From positions 271,896 to 335,895 of the forward strand of contig NZ_AUDL01000011.1 in assembly GCF_000425445.1 (NCBI RefSeq): DNA of 64,000 bases, in the 5' to 3' direction. The position numbers were made by a program, and so were the translations under genes. This DNA is from Flavobacterium denitrificans DSM 15936. Its GTDB lineage: Bacteria; Bacteroidota; Bacteroidia; Flavobacteriales; Flavobacteriaceae. The notes under the pieces are model-generated. The model was given only the letters and a program-made list of their open reading frames with translations. It was not told where the DNA came from and made no database searches. This document shows, piece after piece, positions 8,462 through 16,863 of the stretch. Each line of letters opens with the position of its first letter. Within the stretch, counting starts at the first letter, position 1.

Positions 8462-10204
8462 ATGATTGATTTAAAAACAGCAGGTTTAAAAATAACAGTA
8501 CTAACCTTTTCTATGGTTAGTGTAATGGCATGTAAAAAAAATTTCCAGAAGCCACAACCGGTTGCTTTTTCAAATGTTGCAGTTTTTGATTGGTTTGATT
8601 ACCGAGGAAATGACGATGCGTATCAAAATTTATCCAAATCGGACGCTGATTATTTAAATCCAATTTTGGCTGGTTTTAATCCTGATCCCACGATTTGCAG
8701 GGTTGAAGATAAATTTTACCTAGTCAATTCTTCTTTTTGTTATTTTCCTGGATTACCAATTTTTGAAAGTTCCGATTTAGTCCATTGGAAACAAATCGGA
8801 AATATTATCAATCGTGCAGAACAAGCAGATTTTGGCAATTCGCGTTTGTCAGGCGGAATTTATGCGCCGACGATTCGTTATTATAAAGGAACATTTTATG
8901 TGATTTGTACCAATGTAAGCGGTGTCGGTAATTTTATTGTGACGGCAAAAAATCCTGCTGGACCTTGGTCAAATCCGATTGCGCTTCCTGAGGTTAACGG
9001 AATCGATCCTGACATCTTTTTTGATGAGGACGGAAAAGTTTATATTACGCATAACGGTCCTCCGCCCAATAATGTTTCGGTTCATGATGGCCATCGCGCT
9101 ATTTATATGCTGGAATACGATTTGGAAAAACAAAAAACCACAACAGCTCCCAAATTGGTTATTAACGGCGGAACCGATATGTCTATACAACCCGTTTGGA
9201 TTGAAGGTCCGCATGTTGTTAAACGAAACGGATTTTATTATTTAATCTGCGCTCAAGGGGGAACAGGTTTCAACCATTCAGAAGTTGTTTTTAGAAGTAA
9301 AAATATTTACGGGCCTTATGAAAGTTATGCTCAGAATCCGATTTTGACGCAGAAACATTTAGATCCGAATCGTAAAAATCAAGTTTCTACAGCCGGTCAT
9401 GCTGATTTTGTAGAATTACCAAACGGCGATTGGTGGTCAGTATTTTTAGGATGCAGACCTTACGGACCAGATTTATACAATTTAGGCAGAGAAACATTTA
9501 TGATGCCCGTGGAATGGAAAAACGATTGGCCTGAAATTGTTGGTGGAAACGAACCGATTCCGTTGATCCATAAACGTCCGAATTTGCCACTTTCGAAAGA
9601 AAAAACAGAACCATTAAATGGAAATTTTGTTTCAAAAGATAATTTCGATTCGAATGTATTGGATTTTAAATGGAGTTTTATCAGAACGCCAAAAGAAAAA
9701 TGGTATGAACTGATTAACGGAAAATTATTAGTCAAACCGAGAAAAGAATCGATTCATACCGAAACTAATTTTTCTTTTATAGGAAGAAGACAACAGCATT
9801 TAAAATTTGAAGCTTCGGTAAAGTTTGAGTTTAATCCTGAAAATAATTTGACTGTTGCTGGTTTGACTGCTTTTCAAAATGAAAAACATTATTTGCTGAT
9901 TGGGAAGCGCTTGAATGCTGATAACAAACTAGAAGTTTTTGTTGAAAGAACAGCCAGTAAAATCAATAATGGGAAATCTGAGATTCTTTCAAAAAAAGAA
10001 CTTTTAGATGCTGATAAAGAATTGTTTGTAAAGATTGAAGGAAATGGAAGAAATTATAGTTTTTATTTTAAAACGGCTCAGAATTCAGATTGGGTTTTAT
10101 TAATAAAAGATGTAGATGGATCAATTTTGAGTACAAAAGAAGCGGGCGGTTTTGTTGGGACGTATTTGGCGATGTACACGTCGAGTAAGCATTTTGAGAG
10201 ATAG
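8462..10204 (+). CDS. GH43 beta-xylosidase, lipoprotein, with C-terminal beta-sandwich
   Basis: The 580-residue protein has a lipobox VMAC with Cys24. The GH43 propeller covers about residues 65-370. Its acids are Asp75 in FNPDPTI, Asp182 in GIDPDIFF and Glu248 in WIEGPHVV. YLVNSSFCYFPGLPIF is typical of GH43 subfamilies 11/12 (beta-xylosidases). Residues of about 390-580 form the beta-sandwich usually found after the propeller in these subfamilies. It acts on the non-reducing ends of xylo-oligosaccharides in the periplasm; Lys-Lys after the Cys gives no surface-export signal. A copy of the 10-bp palindrome CAACCGGTTG lies inside the gene at 8555-8564. Confidence 0.92.
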   Translation: MIDLKTAGLKITVLTFSMVSVMACKKNFQKPQPVAFSNVAVFDWFDYRGNDDAYQNLSKSDADYLNPILAGFNPDPTICRVEDKFYLVNSSFCYFPGLPIFESSDLVHWKQIGNIINRAEQADFGNSRLSGGIYAPTIRYYKGTFYVICTNVSGVGNFIVTAKNPAGPWSNPIALPEVNGIDPDIFFDEDGKVYITHNGPPPNNVSVHDGHRAIYMLEYDLEKQKTTTAPKLVINGGTDMSIQPVWIEGPHVVKRNGFYYLICAQGGTGFNHSEVVFRSKNIYGPYESYAQNPILTQKHLDPNRKNQVSTAGHADFVELPNGDWWSVFLGCRPYGPDLYNLGRETFMMPVEWKNDWPEIVGGNEPIPLIHKRPNLPLSKEKTEPLNGNFVSKDNFDSNVLDFKWSFIRTPKEKWYELINGKLLVKPRKESIHTETNFSFIGRRQQHLKFEASVKFEFNPENNLTVAGLTAFQNEKHYLLIGKRLNADNKLEVFVERTASKINNGKSEILSKKELLDADKELFVKIEGNGRNYSFYFKTAQNSDWVLLIKDVDGSILSTKEAGGFVGTYLAMYTSSKHFER

Positions 10205-10206
10205 AT

Positions 10207-10382
10207 TTTTAAATTTTTTGCGTAAAGTCCCGTAGAGACGAAATATTTATAGAATTTTTAGAATGTTCGATTGAAGAAGCCCCATCGGGGCGATATATAA
10301 TTGGTGAGAACTGTGTCGCTCCGCTGGAGCTTTTAATCTGTGGTTATTCGATTTACTATAAATAGTACGCTCTTCCAGAGCT
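10207..10382. repeat. Intergenic repeat element (type shared with 35035-35203)
   Basis: This non-coding spacer carries AATATTTATAGAA (10242-10254), the small hairpin GCCCCATCGGGGC (10279-10291) and a GCTCCGCTGGAGC hairpin near 10318-10330. The same pieces, in a different arrangement, make up the element at 35035-35203. It looks like a small non-autonomous repeat family rather than a regulator of the neighbouring genes. Confidence 0.65.
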
Positions 10383-10415
10383 AAAAAAAAATAACATAAT
10401 TAATGTAAAAAATAA

Positions 10416-10469
10416 TTTTTTATAAAAGATTTTTATCTACTTTAGCATAACAGAACGGAACAGAACGGT
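10416..10469 (+). promoter_or_regulatory. Probable promoter and tandem 10-bp repeat before the GntR gene
   Basis: TACTTTAG at 10438-10445 resembles the -7 box TAnnTTTG, with TTT at -33 in place of TTG. Directly after it, 10450-10469 is a head-to-tail repeat of ACAGAACGG (10450-10458 and 10460-10468) ending at the start codon. The repeat covers the expected transcription start. An autoregulatory operator is possible but unproven. Confidence 0.4.
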
Positions 10470-11477
10470 ATGCCAAAAGAAGAAGAAAAATTTGAGTTTA
10501 TAATGAATCACGAAAGTGATATTCCGAAATACCAACAATTAGTTGACGGGATTACAAATGCTATTGCGGAGAATATTTTGCAAAAGGGAGATTTGCTTCC
10601 GTCTGTGAATGTGATTTGCAAAACGCATCAGCTTTCGAGAGACACGGTTTTTAAGGCGTATTCGATTTTGAAGGATCAAAAAGTAATAGATTCTGTGCCA
10701 AATAAAGGGTATTATGTAGCTGGTGAAACGAGAAAAGTGCTTTTGGTTTTAGATACATTTAAAGCTTATAAAGAGGTTTTGTACCATTCAGTTGTGAATA
10801 ATTTGCCTGATAATGTGATTATTGATGTGCAGTTTCACCATTATAATATTGATGTTTTTAAAACGATCATTAATAACGGAATTGGAAAGTATTACAAATA
10901 TGTGGTGATGAATTTTGACCACAAAGAGATTCCGCCAGCATTATCAGCAATTTCAAAAGAAAAATTGCTTTTGATTGACTGGAATATCAGAGCCGATAAA
11001 GCGAGTAATTATGTTTTTCAGGATTTCGGGAAAGCGTTTTATGATGCTTTAAAAGAAGCGGTTGATTTGTTTAAAAAGTATAAAAAAATAGATTTTGTAT
11101 ATCCGGATTTTACGAATCATCCGTGGGAAACGGTAGAATTTTTCAAGAAATTTTGTGCTGATTTCGGTTTTCAATACGACATTATCACAGATCCGAAAAA
11201 GTTTAATATCGAGAAAGGAATTGCTTATATCAGTGTAAGCGACAGGATTTTGGGATACTTTTTAGAGCAATGCAAAGAGAAGGATTTTGAACCCGGAAAA
11301 GACGTTGGTTTGCTTTCGTACAACGAAACGCCAATGAAGAAATTTATTTACAAAGGAATTTCAGTTGTTTCGACTGATTTTAATGAATTAGGAACCAAAG
11401 CAGCGGCATTTATTACGCATGACGAAGAAACGAAATGTTATGTGCCGACTAAATTAATAATAAGAGAATCATTGTAA
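10470..11477 (+). CDS. GntR-family transcriptional regulator with LacI-like sugar sensor
   Basis: The 335-residue protein has an N-terminal winged helix (about residues 12-80; IPKYQQLVDGITNAI, then LLPSVNVICKTHQLSRDTVFKAY). The C-terminal part, about 85-335, resembles a periplasmic-binding/LacI-type effector domain. This is the architecture of AraR from Bacillus. It lies 3 bp upstream of xylulokinase, so it probably senses a pentose or xylan sugar and controls this locus. Whether it binds the CAACCGGTTG sites, the ATTTGTTAAACAAAT site at susC, or its own tandem repeats cannot be told from sequence alone. Confidence 0.9.
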   Translation: MPKEEEKFEFIMNHESDIPKYQQLVDGITNAIAENILQKGDLLPSVNVICKTHQLSRDTVFKAYSILKDQKVIDSVPNKGYYVAGETRKVLLVLDTFKAYKEVLYHSVVNNLPDNVIIDVQFHHYNIDVFKTIINNGIGKYYKYVVMNFDHKEIPPALSAISKEKLLLIDWNIRADKASNYVFQDFGKAFYDALKEAVDLFKKYKKIDFVYPDFTNHPWETVEFFKKFCADFGFQYDIITDPKKFNIEKGIAYISVSDRILGYFLEQCKEKDFEPGKDVGLLSYNETPMKKFIYKGISVVSTDFNELGTKAAAFITHDEETKCYVPTKLIIRESL

Positions 11478-11480
11478 GTT

Positions 11481-12962
11481 ATGTATTATATCGGTTATGA
11501 TATTGGAAGTTCTTCTGTCAAGGCAGCCTTAGTAGAAGCAGAAACAGGCAAAAAAATCATTGTGCTGAATGAGCCTCAAAATGAAATGGAAATCCTTTCG
11601 GTTCACCCAGATTGGGCAGAACAGGATCCAGAAATTTGGTGGCAATACATTTGTACAGCAACAAAAAGAGCAATAAAAGAAGCTAATATTGATGCTTCTA
11701 AAATTCAGGGAATTGGTATTTCGTACCAAATGCATGGATTGGTGATTGTAGATGAGGCAGGAAAAGCGCTTCGAAATTCAATTATTTGGTGTGACAGTCG
11801 TGCGGTTGAAATTGGGAACAAGGCTTTCGCCGAAATTGGAGAAGAAAAATGCATGTCGCATTTATTGAATTCGCCTGGAAATTTCACAGCTTCTAAACTG
11901 AAATGGGTTAAAGAAAACGAACCAGAAGTTTACAATAAAATCTCTAAATATATGCTTCCGGGAGATTATATCGCTTTGAAATTAACAGGCGAAGTAACGA
12001 CAACCAAAAATGGTTTGTCTGAAGGAATGCTTTGGGATTATAAAGAAAATAAAGTAGCCGACTGGCTTTTGGATTATTACGGAATCGATCAATCGTTGAC
12101 ACCAAAAATTGTAGAGAATTTTACAAATCAGGGCGTTGTGACTAAAAATGCTGCTGCAGAATCTGGTCTTCCTGCGGGAATTCCGATTGTGTATAGAGCA
12201 GGAGATCAGCCGAATAATGCTTTGTCATTAAATGTGCTTCGTCCTGGAGAAGTAGCGGCAACAGGCGGTACATCGGGCGTTTTTTATGCAGTTACAGAAA
12301 CTAATTCAGGAAAAAGTACTCGTGTAAACAACTTCGTTCATGTAAATTATACAGAAACAAACCCCAGAGTTGGGAAATTACTGAATATAAACGGAGCGGG
12401 AATTCAATACCGATGGATGCGAAACAATATCGGAAATGAATCCTATGAAGATATGAATGAAAAAGCATCTCAGATAAATGTAGGCTCACAAGGATTGGTT
12501 GTCATTCCGTTTGGAAATGGCGCTGAAAGAATGTTCAACAATAAAAACATTGGATCGCATATTTTAAATCTGAATTTTAATATTCATACCAACGCACATT
12601 TATTTAGAGCATCTTTGGAAGCAATTGCATTTTCTTTTGTTTATGGAATGGAATGCCTGAAAGATGATAATGCAACAATTAATGTAATCAGAGCTGGAAA
12701 TGATAATTTATTCCGTTCTGAAATTTTCTCTAATACCGTTGCAACATTAATTGGTCACGAAATAGAAATCTATAATACAACCGGAGCAGTAGGAGCGGCA
12801 AGAGCAGTAGGCTTGACAGATGGTGATTTTGAAAAATTTGGTTCAGGAATTACTACCAACGATCACGTAATGACCTTTTTGCCTCTAAAAAATAAAGAGG
12901 AATATGAAACGGCTTATAAAAAATGGAAACAAGAATTAGAATTAATATTAACAACTAAATAA
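11481..12962 (+). CDS. xylB: Xylulokinase
   Basis: The 493-residue FGGY-family kinase starts [19 protein letters not shown], the N-terminal phosphate-binding loop. QMHGLVIVD, the catalytic-Asp region [11 protein letters not shown] and the ATP-site glycine loop [11 protein letters not shown] follow. It phosphorylates D-xylulose to xylulose 5-phosphate in the cytoplasm. It follows the GntR gene by 3 bp and precedes xylA by 8 bp, so the three genes form a tight operon. Confidence 0.95.
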   Translation: MYYIGYDIGSSSVKAALVEAETGKKIIVLNEPQNEMEILSVHPDWAEQDPEIWWQYICTATKRAIKEANIDASKIQGIGISYQMHGLVIVDEAGKALRNSIIWCDSRAVEIGNKAFAEIGEEKCMSHLLNSPGNFTASKLKWVKENEPEVYNKISKYMLPGDYIALKLTGEVTTTKNGLSEGMLWDYKENKVADWLLDYYGIDQSLTPKIVENFTNQGVVTKNAAAESGLPAGIPIVYRAGDQPNNALSLNVLRPGEVAATGGTSGVFYAVTETNSGKSTRVNNFVHVNYTETNPRVGKLLNINGAGIQYRWMRNNIGNESYEDMNEKASQINVGSQGLVVIPFGNGAERMFNNKNIGSHILNLNFNIHTNAHLFRASLEAIAFSFVYGMECLKDDNATINVIRAGNDNLFRSEIFSNTVATLIGHEIEIYNTTGAVGAARAVGLTDGDFEKFGSGITTNDHVMTFLPLKNKEEYETAYKKWKQELELILTTK

Positions 12963-12970
12963 AAGGTAAA

Positions 12971-14296
12971 ATGATAGTTTTAGGAGATAAAGAATACTAT
13001 AAAGGTATTGGCCAAATTAAGTTTGAAGGAAAAGAATCTGACAATCCTTTGGCGTTTAAATATTACAATCCAGACCAAGTTGTAGCTGGAAAAACAATGC
13101 GTGAGCACTTTAAATTTGCTATCGCTTACTGGCATACTTTCTGCGGACAAGGTAGCGATCCATTCGGGCCTGGAACACAGCAATTTGCTTGGGATGCATC
13201 ATCAGATCCGTATCAAGCGGCTAAAGATAAAGCAGATGCTGCTTTTGAATTCATCAGTAAAATGGGATTCGATTATTTCTGTTTCCACGATTACGATTTG
13301 ATTAACGAAGGGCCAACTTTTGCAGAATCAGAAAAACGTTTGGCTTTCATCACTGAATATTTAAAACAGAAAAAAGCAGAATCTGGAATTAAATTGCTTT
13401 GGGGAACTTCAAACTGTTTCTCAAACCCAAGATTCATGAACGGAGCGGCTACAAATCCTGATTTTAATGTAGTAGCTAGAGCTGGGGGACAAGTAAAATT
13501 GGCTTTGGACGCAACAATCGCTTTAGGCGGAGAAAACTACGTATTCTGGGGTGGTAGAGAAGGTTATATGTCTTTGCTAAACACAGATATGGGAAGAGAA
13601 TTAGATCACATGGCGCAATTCTTGACAATGTCTAGAGATTATGCAAGAGCGCAAGGTTTTAAAGGAACTTTCTTCATTGAGCCAAAACCAATGGAGCCAT
13701 CAAAACACCAATACGATTTTGACTCTGCAACTGCAATTGGATTCTTGAAAGAATACGGTTTAGATAAAGATTTCAAAATCAATATTGAGGTAAACCATGC
13801 GACATTGGCACAGCATACTTTCCAACACGAATTAGAAGTTGCTGCAAAAGCAGGAATGTTAGGAAGTATCGACGCAAACAGAGGTGATTACCAAAACGGA
13901 TGGGATACAGATCAGTTTCCAAATAACATTCAGGAAACAACAGAAGCGATGTTGGTTTTCTTAAAAGCTGGTGGATTGCAAGGTGGTGGAGTTAACTTTG
14001 ATGCTAAAATCAGAAGAAATTCTACAGACTTAGAAGATGTTTTCTTAGCGCACATCGGTGGAGCTGATACTTTTGCAAGAGCTTTACTGACAGCTGATAA
14101 AATCATTTCTTCTTCTCCATACGAGAAATTAAGAAAAGAAAGATACAGTTCATTCGATTCTGGAAAAGGTAAAGATTTTGCTGATGGAAAATTAGGCTTA
14201 AAAGATCTTTACACTATCGCTCACGAAAATGGAGAATTGAATCTTCAAAGTGGTAAACAAGAATTGTTTGAAAACATTATCAATCAATATATTTAA
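12971..14296 (+). CDS. xylA: Xylose isomerase
   Basis: The 441-residue length is that of class II xylose isomerases. Motifs include [18 protein letters not shown] near the N-terminus, FCFHDYDL with the catalytic His, [32 protein letters not shown] with the metal-bridging Glu and the Lys, and [20 protein letters not shown] with further metal ligands. It converts D-xylose to D-xylulose. It is the last gene of the GntR-xylB-xylA operon and is followed by a terminator-like hairpin. Confidence 0.97.
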   Translation: MIVLGDKEYYKGIGQIKFEGKESDNPLAFKYYNPDQVVAGKTMREHFKFAIAYWHTFCGQGSDPFGPGTQQFAWDASSDPYQAAKDKADAAFEFISKMGFDYFCFHDYDLINEGPTFAESEKRLAFITEYLKQKKAESGIKLLWGTSNCFSNPRFMNGAATNPDFNVVARAGGQVKLALDATIALGGENYVFWGGREGYMSLLNTDMGRELDHMAQFLTMSRDYARAQGFKGTFFIEPKPMEPSKHQYDFDSATAIGFLKEYGLDKDFKINIEVNHATLAQHTFQHELEVAAKAGMLGSIDANRGDYQNGWDTDQFPNNIQETTEAMLVFLKAGGLQGGGVNFDAKIRRNSTDLEDVFLAHIGGADTFARALLTADKIISSSPYEKLRKERYSSFDSGKGKDFADGKLGLKDLYTIAHENGELNLQSGKQELFENIINQYI

Positions 14297-14338
14297 TTGA
14301 TTAAAGTGCTGTAAAAGAGCATTGAATAAGAAAAATAA

Positions 14339-14386
14339 TTTCCGGTTTTGAAGGAGTTTTTAAAACCGGAATCAAGATTGTTTTTT
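14339..14386 (+). terminator. Terminator-like hairpin after xylA
   Basis: TTCCGGTTTT (14339-14348) pairs with AAAACCGGAA (14362-14371), and a T-rich tract follows at 14379-14386. The gap before the T-run makes termination likely but perhaps partial, which would let some transcript reach the aldolase gene. Confidence 0.6.
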
Positions 14387-14397
14387 GTAGTTTTTCT

Positions 14398-14493
14398 TCT
14401 CTGGTGCATATTTGAAGGTTAGTTGATGCGCCAGAGAAAACTTTATTAATTAGTGATTATGGCCGTTGGAGGGTTGAGACGCTGACGGCCATA
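14398..14493. other. Two further strong hairpins between xylA and the aldolase gene
   Basis: TCTCTGGTGCAT (14398-14409) pairs with ATGCGCCAGAGA (14426-14437) with one wobble. TATGGCCGT (14458-14466) pairs perfectly with ACGGCCATA (14485-14493). With the terminator hairpin at 14339 this makes three stem-loops in about 155 bp of the 368-bp spacer 14297-14664. The remaining 170 bp show no clear promoter. A small RNA, a processing region or an attenuator are all possible. Confidence 0.55.
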
Positions 14494-14664
14494 TATTAAT
14501 CTTAGATTCAAAATGATAGCTTTCTGCTGTCTTTCAAAAGCAATATTCTTTTTGCTTTTTTTTCAAATTAAAATATAAAACCATTTTTCTATATTGAAGA
14601 TTCCTGGCGTGAATTGAAAATATGGAATTTCTTAATGAACTCTATTAACTTAAAACCAAAACAA

Positions 14665-15321
14665 ATGAAATTTTTTATTGACACAGCAAATTTAAATGAC
14701 ATAAAAGAAGCGCAAGCTTTAGGTGTTTTAGATGGCGTAACTACAAATCCATCTTTAATGGCAAAAGAAGGAATTACAGGCAAAGCCAATATTTTAAAGC
14801 ACTATTTGGACATTTGCAATATTGTAGATGGCGATGTTTCTGCTGAAGTAATTTCAACAGATTTTGACGGAATGATCAGAGAAGGCGAAGAACTTGCTGC
14901 TTTGCATCCGCAAATTGTGGTCAAATTACCAATGATTGCTGACGGAATTAAAGCCTGTAAATATTTTTCGGATAAAGGAATCAGAACAAATGTGACTCTT
15001 GTTTTTTCAGCAGGTCAAGCGCTTCTTGCCGCAAAAGCTGGTGCGACTTATGTTTCTCCATTTTTAGGAAGATTAGATGATATTTCAACTGATGGAATGC
15101 ATCTTATTGCTGAAATCAGAGAGATTTATGATAATTATGCTTTCAATACACAAATCCTTTCGGCTTCTGTACGTCATACCATGCATGTAATCAATTGTGC
15201 CAAAGTAGGTTCTGATGTAATGACTGGGCCATTGTCAGCAATTAAAGGTTTGTTGAAACATCCGCTTACTGATATTGGTTTAAACCAATTTGTTGAAGAT
15301 GCTAAAAAGATGAACTTATAA
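14665..15321 (+). CDS. Small transaldolase / fructose-6-phosphate aldolase family
   Basis: With the ATG at 14665 the protein is 218 residues and starts [16 protein letters not shown], exactly as this family does; an in-frame upstream extension to 14614 is not needed. The Schiff-base Lys is Lys87 in [15 protein letters not shown] and [12 protein letters not shown] are family motifs. It works in the non-oxidative pentose phosphate pathway as transaldolase, or splits fructose 6-phosphate. Its place after xylAB points to handling xylulose 5-phosphate carbon. The two activities cannot be separated with certainty by eye. Confidence 0.9.
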   Translation: MKFFIDTANLNDIKEAQALGVLDGVTTNPSLMAKEGITGKANILKHYLDICNIVDGDVSAEVISTDFDGMIREGEELAALHPQIVVKLPMIADGIKACKYFSDKGIRTNVTLVFSAGQALLAAKAGATYVSPFLGRLDDISTDGMHLIAEIREIYDNYAFNTQILSASVRHTMHVINCAKVGSDVMTGPLSAIKGLLKHPLTDIGLNQFVEDAKKMNL

Positions 15322-15347
15322 GGTCTTAGAAATCTATCAATTGCAAA

Positions 15348-16322
15348 ATGGAAAAGCTAGAGGTAATTACAATTAAAAATAATGAAGCACTGGAAATGAC
15401 AATTTCTAATTTTGGCGCTACCGTTATTGGGTTGAAAGTTAAAAATTCAATAGGCGAAATTTTTGATGTTGCGGCAGGTTTGAAAGAAGCTTCAAATTAT
15501 CTTGAATCTCCATATTCTAATGTAAAACTGTTTTTAGGAAACAGTATTGGAAGATATGCAGGAAGAATTTCGAAAGGTGAATTTATGATTGATGATTCGG
15601 TTTACAAAATTGAGCATCAAGATGGAGTTCATTTGCACGGAGGTGAAAATGGTTTTTTTAACAGATTTTGGTCGGTTAAAGAGGTGAAAGAGAATAGTGC
15701 AGTTTTGACTTACCATAGCAAAAATCTTGAAGAGGGTTATCCGGGGAATTTAAATGTTGAAGCCATTTTTGAATTGACACCTAAAAATGAAGTGAAAATA
15801 TCATATAAAGCCACAACAGATCAAGCTACTCCTGTAAATTTGACCAGTCATATTTATTTGAATTTGAATGGAAAAGGCTCAATTTTAGATCATGAACTGC
15901 AAATCAATAGCGATTTTTATTTAGATGTTGATTCACAATTGCTTCCAACGGGAAAATTGAATAAATCAGAAGGAACTTCTTTTGATCGAAATAAAAAAGC
16001 TAAAATAAAAAGAGAAGATTTTAAAGGTTTCGATGATACTTTTGTTTTTAATGATAAACAGTTAAAAGCTTCTTTGTCTTCTGCTGAAAGTGGTATTAAT
16101 ATGGATATTTATTCTAATCAGCCAGCAATGGTGGTTTATACTCCAGAAAAATTTCCAAATTTGCCTTTTTCAAATGATAATCAATTTGGAACTTTCCCTG
16201 CAATTTGTTTTGAACCTCAAAATTTTCCCGATGCTCCAAATAAAAAATATTTTCCCAATTCAATTTTGAAGCCTGGCGAAACTTATCTAAATGAAATGAT
16301 TTTTGCTTTTACTTTTGGATAA
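15348..16322 (+). CDS. galM: Aldose 1-epimerase
   Basis: The 324-residue GalM-like beta-sandwich has no signal peptide. The substrate-binding region LHGGENGFFNRFW, the catalytic His in NLTSHIYLNL and the catalytic Glu in CFEPQNFPDAPN are present. It interconverts the alpha and beta anomers of aldoses, here probably xylose released inside the cell by GH43, so that xylose isomerase is supplied. It follows the aldolase gene by 26 bp and ends the run of xylose-catabolism genes before susC. Confidence 0.92.
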   Translation: MEKLEVITIKNNEALEMTISNFGATVIGLKVKNSIGEIFDVAAGLKEASNYLESPYSNVKLFLGNSIGRYAGRISKGEFMIDDSVYKIEHQDGVHLHGGENGFFNRFWSVKEVKENSAVLTYHSKNLEEGYPGNLNVEAIFELTPKNEVKISYKATTDQATPVNLTSHIYLNLNGKGSILDHELQINSDFYLDVDSQLLPTGKLNKSEGTSFDRNKKAKIKREDFKGFDDTFVFNDKQLKASLSSAESGINMDIYSNQPAMVVYTPEKFPNLPFSNDNQFGTFPAICFEPQNFPDAPNKKYFPNSILKPGETYLNEMIFAFTFG

Positions 16323-16342
16323 ATTCATTTTTTATCAATTTT

Positions 16343-16375
16343 AAACTTCTTTTGTGAAAAAAGGAGTTTTTTTTT
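16343..16375 (+). terminator. Rho-independent terminator after galM
   Basis: AAACTTCTTTT (16343-16353) pairs with AAAAAGGAGTTT (16357-16368), and T's run on to 16375. Confidence 0.75.
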
Positions 16376-16720
16376 ATTCTTTATGCAAACGATTGTGTTG
16401 AAAATGTTTTCTTTTTAAAGCAAAAGATAAATTGGAAGCGGTTTTGTTTTGAATTTTTTCCAAATGAATATTTTCTTAATGTTTTGTGTTTTTTATTGGC
16501 TGAAACATAATTTGTTTTACGTAATAAAAAAATCCTATAATATGCTTTATTGTTGGGTTTTAGGGAATTGTTAGTCATTTTTTAAAAACTATAAATTTCA
16601 TCTACTCGGGTTTGTTTAAAAAGCCAATTTGTTACGAATTACTTATTTTTTTGGCTGAAAAATTATTCAGCTACTATTTTTTATAACCTATTTTTTTCGA
16701 CTAAATAAAAAAATATTAAA
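16376..16720. other. AT-rich spacer upstream of the susC promoter
   Basis: About 345 bp of very AT-rich sequence with no convincing reading frame, RNA or repeat. The susC control sites start right after it. Confidence 0.5.
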
Positions 16721-16767
16721 CAACCGGTTGTGTGATTTGAAATTTTATATATATTTGTTAAACAAAT
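16721..16767 (+). promoter_or_regulatory. susC promoter with two palindromic operator candidates
   Basis: TTG (16728-16730), a 19-bp spacer and TATATTTG (16750-16757) are a full match to the Bacteroidota promoter. The perfect palindrome CAACCGGTTG (16721-16730) overlaps the -33 element. A second palindrome, ATTTGTT-A-AACAAAT (16753-16767), overlaps the -7 box and the expected start point. Its half-sites resemble the ATTTGT/ACAAAT of AraR boxes. The 5' leader to the susC ATG would be about 100 nt. Confidence 0.7.
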
Positions 16768-16863
16768 GCAAAAATATTTGTTTTGGTCTTGCAAAAGCAG
16801 ATGATTTTGCTTCATGAATTTCAACTAACTAAACTATTATATTAACTATCTAACTTAATTTTT

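Noticed and set aside
8555..8564. Functional operator inside the GH43 lipoprotein gene
   Set aside because: The exact palindrome is noted in the operator finding, but it sits in codons for a plausible linker after the lipobox with no promoter nearby, so it is not listed as a regulatory feature.
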